From an uncultured Spirochaetaceae bacterium (GTDB lineage Bacteria; Spirochaetota; Spirochaetia; Treponematales; Treponemataceae), in contig CACXCG010000023.1 of NCBI GenBank assembly GCA_902766125.1, forward strand, positions 1 through 64,000: DNA of 64,000 nt. Reading direction: 5' to 3'. The position numbers and the translations under genes were made by a program. The notes under the pieces were generated by a model. The model had not been told where the DNA came from and made no database searches. It saw only the letters and a program-made list of their open reading frames with translations. How positions within the stretch are numbered: the first letter of the stretch is position 1; the number at the start of each line of letters is the position of its first letter. This document shows, piece by piece, positions 60,090 to 64,000 of this stretch.

Positions 60090-61664
60090 CTATTTGCCTA
60101 CAGAGCCTATTATAACATAATTCTTCATTATTTCAAGGAAAATCTTCCATTGAGAGTACTGAACTTCAAGCTGTTCCGACGTATCATGGTTGCGGGAAGA
60201 CACCATAAGCACTTTAAGATTACTTATAGCATCAGGAGTCGGTTTCTTATAGTCAAGCAAAACTTCTCCAATGTAGTTGTACAGGCGGTGGACGTTAACT
60301 ACTTCCATCTGCAGGATTTCTTTTGCTTTCTGGTTAATCTTATCAACATTTTCTTTGAGGCGTGCAGAGAAAGCGGTGTCTTTATGACTGTCACGGATAA
60401 GGCTTGCAAGGTTAGCTTCGTCAAATTCGTTACCGCGGTCAAAAGACTGTTCAAATTTTCCAATGCGTTCAAGAAGTTCGTTACAGGTATAGACGGCAGC
60501 AGAAAAATCAGATTTGTAAGAGGGGTTGTTAAAGAAACCTTCTATAACGATATCGTTCAAAAGTGCCTGAACCTGTTCCGAATAAAAAACCTTCATGAAC
60601 GTTTTGAGTATCTGAAGCGGCAAGACCAGAGAAAACGATACCTGCGTACTCTGTTTAAGCTGGGTATTCAGTTCGTTGTTGTAACCCTGAAGCACTTCCA
60701 GTGGTGAATCGCCAAACAGTTCATGCAGTTCACTGGAAATGGTTTCATCCTGAATTTCTGTCTTAAGACGACTTTCGTCTACGCTGAAACGCATTTCAAG
60801 ATAATCAGCATAGGATTGAGTATAGCGCTTGTCGTAAGTGGCTTTTGTCGGCTTAAAGTCAGGGTCTTTTTTGGCAACGCAGATAAGGCCTTTCAAAATC
60901 TCGGGATCAAGAACACGCTTAATGACGCTCTGCATTTTCTTAAGGCTTTCCATAAGCGATTTTTCCATACCGTCGGGCATCATGCCACCGTGCAGAATCT
61001 TTGCAAGTGCAAGGATTGCGTTTCCGTCGGGTACGGTTATGTCCATTCCATAGACGATGTAGTACAGGTCACAGAAGCTGCTGTCCAGCAAATCGGGGGG
61101 AATGGCCTGGAATGCGGGCTGATAGGTAAGTGCTGAAGAAAAGTTTACGTCAAACAGACGCAGGGCAGTTACGTAGCCGTAATGACACAAGTCGTTAAGC
61201 TGTGCAAGGTGATTAAGTACCGTATTAATGGAAAGAAAGTTTGATGTGCCCAGTTCGCGGATAACAGTCTGCAGTTTATGATGCTCTGCTTCAAAGTAGC
61301 GGTTGAGCGATTTTGCTTCCATTGCTCCGGCTTTGCGCTTTTCGTATGCAAGGCTGTCTAAGGTTGCGGATGCTTCCGGAGAAAACCCAGTTAAGAGCAG
61401 CTGTTCCTGAAAGCGACCGTTACGGGTCATGTCATCAGAAAACAGGGTAGTGGTAAGCAGTGATTCAATTGGTTTTGAATAGACATACAGTATGCGCAGT
61501 GCTTCTGCAAAATTTTCGTGTACTAAGTCGCCTTTGTATACTACGGGCCTGAAGTTGTGGAGATCTGATTCTATTCTGCGTAGGGCCTGGCGTTTTTTCA
61601 CCTCTGGAGAGGAAGAATGAAATAAGCTCTGAAAAAACTCCACAATCGCCTGAAAGAACGACAT
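60090..61664 (-). CDS. Conserved treponemal cytoplasmic protein of unknown function
   Basis: 524 aa, largely helical, no signal or membrane segment. Opening MSFFQAIVEFFQSLFHSSSP and the block VVYKGDLVHENFAEALRILY remind me of a spirochaete-only family (possibly DUF5312); I am not certain. Function unknown. Its promoter lies in the 3' end of dusB and is leaderless in form. Confidence 0.65.
   Translation of the reverse strand: MSFFQAIVEFFQSLFHSSSPEVKKRQALRRIESDLHNFRPVVYKGDLVHENFAEALRILYVYSKPIESLLTTTLFSDDMTRNGRFQEQLLLTGFSPEASATLDSLAYEKRKAGAMEAKSLNRYFEAEHHKLQTVIRELGTSNFLSINTVLNHLAQLNDLCHYGYVTALRLFDVNFSSALTYQPAFQAIPPDLLDSSFCDLYYIVYGMDITVPDGNAILALAKILHGGMMPDGMEKSLMESLKKMQSVIKRVLDPEILKGLICVAKKDPDFKPTKATYDKRYTQSYADYLEMRFSVDESRLKTEIQDETISSELHELFGDSPLEVLQGYNNELNTQLKQSTQVSFSLVLPLQILKTFMKVFYSEQVQALLNDIVIEGFFNNPSYKSDFSAAVYTCNELLERIGKFEQSFDRGNEFDEANLASLIRDSHKDTAFSARLKENVDKINQKAKEILQMEVVNVHRLYNYIGEVLLDYKKPTPDAISNLKVLMVSSRNHDTSEQLEVQYSQWKIFLEIMKNYVIIGSVGK
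60109..60136 (-). promoter_or_regulatory. Promoter of the diguanylate cyclase operon
   Basis: Minus strand: TTGAAA (complement of 60131-60136), 16 bases, TATAAT (complement of 60109-60114). The ATG is 35 bases downstream, so this unit has a normal leader. It lies inside the 3' end of the upstream gene. Confidence 0.6.
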
Positions 61665-61672
61665 GATTTTCT

Positions 61673-61701
61673 ATTATACTGATGTGTCGGTTTTAATACA
61701 A
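61673..61701 (-). promoter_or_regulatory. Leaderless-type promoter inside the dusB 3' end
   Basis: Minus strand: TTGTAT (complement of 61696-61701), 17 bases, consensus TATAAT (complement of 61673-61678), 8 bases, ATG at 61664. Confidence 0.7.
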
Positions 61702-62744
61702 GACATGTACGGTGCAAATATGGTGCGGTAGTCTTCTACCGTAAGGGCTGCGACAACCTGTTTTCTAAGCTGACCGCCGCCACGGATACCGCTGCTGTAC
61801 GCACAGAACTTTTTACGCATGTCCAGACAGGCACCTTTTTCGCCTTTGTATTCAACATTAAGAGCCAGTTCCCTGAATCCTGCCTGTAAGCGTTCTTCCA
61901 GCGGTTCCTGCTCGTAGCTGCCGGTTGTCAAAAAGTCGCGGGTCCGCTTAAACAGAAACGGATCCCCCATTGCGCCGCGTGCAAACATGACACCGTCAAC
62001 TCCGGTCTGAACCAGCATGTCGCGTGCTGTTTCGGGACTGTGTGCATCTCCTGAGCCGAATACCGGTATGCGTCCGTCTACCATCTGAACAACCTGTGCA
62101 AGAATGTTCCAGTCACTGACGCCTTCGTAGCCCTGAGCCCGTGTTCGTGCATGCAGGGTAAGTGCATCGGCACCCGCTTCAAGAGCAGCGACAACTGTTT
62201 CTTTCCAGGTCATGTGGGTCGCATCCCAGCCGCTTCGGATTTTTATGGTAACGGGAATGTTTCCCCGCTCAGGGTGTTCCTTTGCGTAGTCGCCAACAGC
62301 CTGTTTTACCGCCTTTACAATAGAAAACAACCTGTCGGGTTCTTTAGTAAGCATGCTTCCAGCACCGCTTTTGATTATTTTGGGTACGGGGCAGCCTCCG
62401 TTTATGTCAATGCAGTTGCAGTCGGTACGTTCAAGCACCAGTTTTGTTCCTCGAGCCATGACATCTGCATTTCCGCCAAAAATCTGTACGGTGTACACTT
62501 TTTCTGCAGGAGCGCGTGCCATAAGTTCTTCGGTTTTAGAAGAGCCCCGGGTAAGGGCTTCTGCACTGACCATTTCGGTTGTACACATGCTGGCACCGTA
62601 TTCAACGCACAAAGACCTGAAGGCACGGTCACTGTAACCGGCAATGGGTGCAAGAAAGAGGTTTCCGTCAAGAGTCAGTTTTTTTGTTCCGTCAGCGCCA
62701 ATGGTAACGGCGTGATACAGACAGTCGCCTGAAGTACCGCTCAT
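61674..62744 (-). CDS. dusB: tRNA-dihydrouridine synthase
   Basis: 356 aa. FMN-barrel enzyme: LAPIAGYSDRAFRSLC at the start, IDINGGCPVPKIIKSGAG with the catalytic Cys, LTLHARTRAQGYEGVSDW, and GSGDAHSPETA. It reduces uridines in the tRNA D-loop with NADPH. The DusB-like subfamily is likely but not certain. The ATG overlaps the tatD stop by four bases, so the two genes are coupled. Confidence 0.92.
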   Translation of the reverse strand: MSGTSGDCLYHAVTIGADGTKKLTLDGNLFLAPIAGYSDRAFRSLCVEYGASMCTTEMVSAEALTRGSSKTEELMARAPAEKVYTVQIFGGNADVMARGTKLVLERTDCNCIDINGGCPVPKIIKSGAGSMLTKEPDRLFSIVKAVKQAVGDYAKEHPERGNIPVTIKIRSGWDATHMTWKETVVAALEAGADALTLHARTRAQGYEGVSDWNILAQVVQMVDGRIPVFGSGDAHSPETARDMLVQTGVDGVMFARGAMGDPFLFKRTRDFLTTGSYEQEPLEERLQAGFRELALNVEYKGEKGACLDMRKKFCAYSSGIRGGGQLRKQVVAALTVEDYRTIFAPYMSCIKTDTSV

Positions 62745-63526
62745 TCTTCGGGCAGGTTGAAGATTTTACAGCTGTTTTTCCACAACTGAGCGCTCAGTGC
62801 TTCCAGATCCATCTCCAGCATTTCGGCAAGGAATTTTGCAGTAGAGGGAAGATATGCCGGCATCGTGCGCTTTTTCTCGCGGAATTCGGCAGGAATCATA
62901 AACGGACTTTCGGTTTCTATGAGAATTCTGTCTACCGGAATGTTCAGAACCGTTTCGTGCAGATTGCGTGCGTTACGGTAGGTCAAATTTCCGGCAAAAG
63001 AGAAGTACACATTCAGGCCTGCTTCCAGACAATTCTGAGCATATTCTGCGTTTTCGCTGTAACAGTGGAAAATGGCTCCTTTCTGGGGAATTCTGTCCAA
63101 AAGAATCTCGAAAATATCCTTTCCGGCATCGCGGTTGTGGATAATTACCGGTTTATCGTGCTTTTGAGCAAGTTCCAGCTGGGTTATGAACAGCTCTATC
63201 TGGCTGCGTTTGTCGCCAAACTGCTTGTAATAGTCCAGTCCAGTCTCGCCAATTGCAACAACATTGGGTAAATTAACACTTTCTTCGATAGTCTTAATCC
63301 AGTCTTTGCCGGGAGTCGTAACTTCTGACGGACCTACACCGACTGCGTGATAGATACCGTTGACCGATTTAAGGGCGGCATATTCCTTCTTAAAGTCGTG
63401 AAGTGAGTTATTTATGCTGACAATGCGTGTTACGCCTGCGTGTTTTGCCTGCTGAATAACACGGATTTGTTCAATAGGGTCATCGTATATCAACCCTATA
63501 TGGGCGTGAGTATCAAAAAACTGCAT
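62741..63526 (-). CDS. tatD: TatD-family metal-dependent hydrolase
   Basis: 261 aa from ATG at 63526 with GAGGAAG upstream. The family's metal ligands are visible: DTHAHIG, GETGLDYY, VIIHNRDAG and IFHCYSE. The last motif, normally ETDxP, reads ETESP, so an Asp that completes the metal site is Glu. TatD enzymes act as DNA 3' exonucleases in repair and DNA turnover. The substitution may change activity. First gene of the tatD-dusB unit. Confidence 0.9.
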   Translation of the reverse strand: MQFFDTHAHIGLIYDDPIEQIRVIQQAKHAGVTRIVSINNSLHDFKKEYAALKSVNGIYHAVGVGPSEVTTPGKDWIKTIEESVNLPNVVAIGETGLDYYKQFGDKRSQIELFITQLELAQKHDKPVIIHNRDAGKDIFEILLDRIPQKGAIFHCYSENAEYAQNCLEAGLNVYFSFAGNLTYRNARNLHETVLNIPVDRILIETESPFMIPAEFREKKRTMPAYLPSTAKFLAEMLEMDLEALSAQLWKNSCKIFNLPEE

Positions 63527-63617
63527 GGCTTTCTTCCTCAATAAATTGCGATGGTAAAGAGGGAACCTCTCCTTACCGATAATGGTAACACAGGACTGCC
63601 CGCAAGTCAAGGAAAAT

Positions 63618-63646
63618 TTGACACAACCCTGTATGTATGATATGAT
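63618..63646 (+). promoter_or_regulatory. Promoter of the M23 peptidase gene
   Basis: Consensus TTGACA (63618-63623), 17 bases, TATGAT (63641-63646). The start codon is about 35 bases downstream with AAGGAG. Confidence 0.8.
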
Positions 63647-63681
63647 AGTAAAATAAAAGTTTGGGCGGCAAGGAGATTTTG

Positions 63682-64000
63682 TTGGCACGCGCAAGAAAGT
63701 ACAAAAAGCTTGAAAAGAATTTTGTGTCTCGTCTTTTACAGGGAATCAGTTCCTGTTTTTCTGCCATCGGAAATTTCTTTGTTACTGTAGTTAAACTTCT
63801 GGACCGTAAACTGACCGTCATGATTGTTCCCCACTCTCAGGGAAAAATGATAAGTTTCAAAACAAATGTATTTGCACTCATCATGGGAACAATTGTCTTT
63901 GTAGGAATCGGCTGTTCTTTCGTACTTACAAACCGCCATACCATCGGAACCGGTGCAGAAATCAGCAGACTAAAGGAAGAAAACCGCGAAACACTTGCAA
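63682..64000 (+). CDS. M23-type peptidase, N-terminal fragment
   Basis: 106 codons to the right edge. TTG at 63682 follows AAGGAG by six bases; a TTG one codon earlier is also possible. The segment LDRKLTVMIVPHSQGKMISF, a membrane span and then a coiled-coil start (GTGAEISRLKEENRETLA) are how spirochaetal M23 (LytM-like) envelope peptidases begin. The catalytic domain would lie beyond the window, so the function is inferred from the N-terminus only. Confidence 0.7.
   Translation, partial: MARARKYKKLEKNFVSRLLQGISSCFSAIGNFFVTVVKLLDRKLTVMIVPHSQGKMISFKTNVFALIMGTIVFVGIGCSFVLTNRHTIGTGAEISRLKEENRETLA

Noticed and set aside
60150..60707. 185-codon plus-strand frame within the treponemal protein gene
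   Set aside because: Opposite a long continuous gene; no ribosome site; Phe/Lys-rich composition of an antisense frame.
1..64000. CRISPR arrays, rRNA genes, tmRNA, complete insertion sequences
   Set aside because: No regularly spaced short repeats, rRNA or tmRNA sequence, or intact transposase with terminal repeats was seen. The only mobile trace is the Rpn-type remnant near 52 kb and the tRNA-end repeats at the left edge.

Overview
The window looks like a chromosomal segment of a host-associated, anaerobic treponeme (Spirochaetota), by eye in the mid-40s % GC. The pointers are a Cys-rich SlyD, an archaeal/eukaryotic-style PheS (known from spirochaetes), an Msp-like outer-membrane protein, the spirochaetal N-terminus of an M23 peptidase, indolepyruvate:ferredoxin oxidoreductase, a ferredoxin-type [FeFe] hydrogenase, a GH31 glucosidase, and many lipoproteins. 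I do not name a species.

Layout. 1-1331 is an accessory edge beside an initiator tRNA gene: the start of a probable type I restriction HsdR gene, an orphan gene, and three structured repeats that carry copies of the tRNA 3' end, separated by terminators, all reading away from the tRNA. 1398-9075 is housekeeping and envelope: a tetrapyrrole-type methyltransferase, shikimate kinase, SlyD, a NifU-like scaffold, a CBS-domain cation/proton antiporter, a lytic transglycosylase and a LysM protein with acidic repeats. 9194-15407 holds a small lipoprotein, a membrane protein, Hsp33, an Rsm22-like protein, a GH31 glucosidase and a duplicated-domain exported protein. 15423-21177 is an energy module: iorBA, a small acidic protein, a monomeric [FeFe] hydrogenase and an AMP-forming acyl-CoA ligase. 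21295-31814 is surface-related: an alpha-2-macroglobulin lipoprotein facing a large beta-sandwich lipoprotein and its outer-membrane partner. 31878-36734 holds a Na+ symporter, a CrtI-like flavoprotein and a MATE transporter with a C-terminal HATPase domain. 36708-43137 is two minus-strand chains of overlapping genes (337-aa protein, YkgJ, PepF, RDD; and a membrane protein with RluA) around a bifunctional Nnr enzyme. 43184-51219 is a second alpha-2-macroglobulin gene coupled to pbpC. 51222-53932 holds a YesL-like membrane protein, a broken Rpn-type transposase/nuclease gene and an outer-membrane protein gene lacking a normal 5' end. 54009-55347 is an ABC transporter. 55402-63526 is a minus-strand run: TatD, DusB, a treponemal protein, a diguanylate cyclase, rhomboid, two exported proteins and PheS. 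The window ends in an M23-type peptidase gene.

The strongest unexplained pattern is regulatory. About fifteen transcription units have a -10 box (usually TATACT) ending 6-9 bases before the start codon, often with a TTGNNN box 16-18 bases further upstream and with no Shine-Dalgarno site. That is the geometry of leaderless mRNAs. Genes inside operons have Shine-Dalgarno sites or overlapping starts instead. Three divergent pairs place two such promoters back to back within 46-50 bases.
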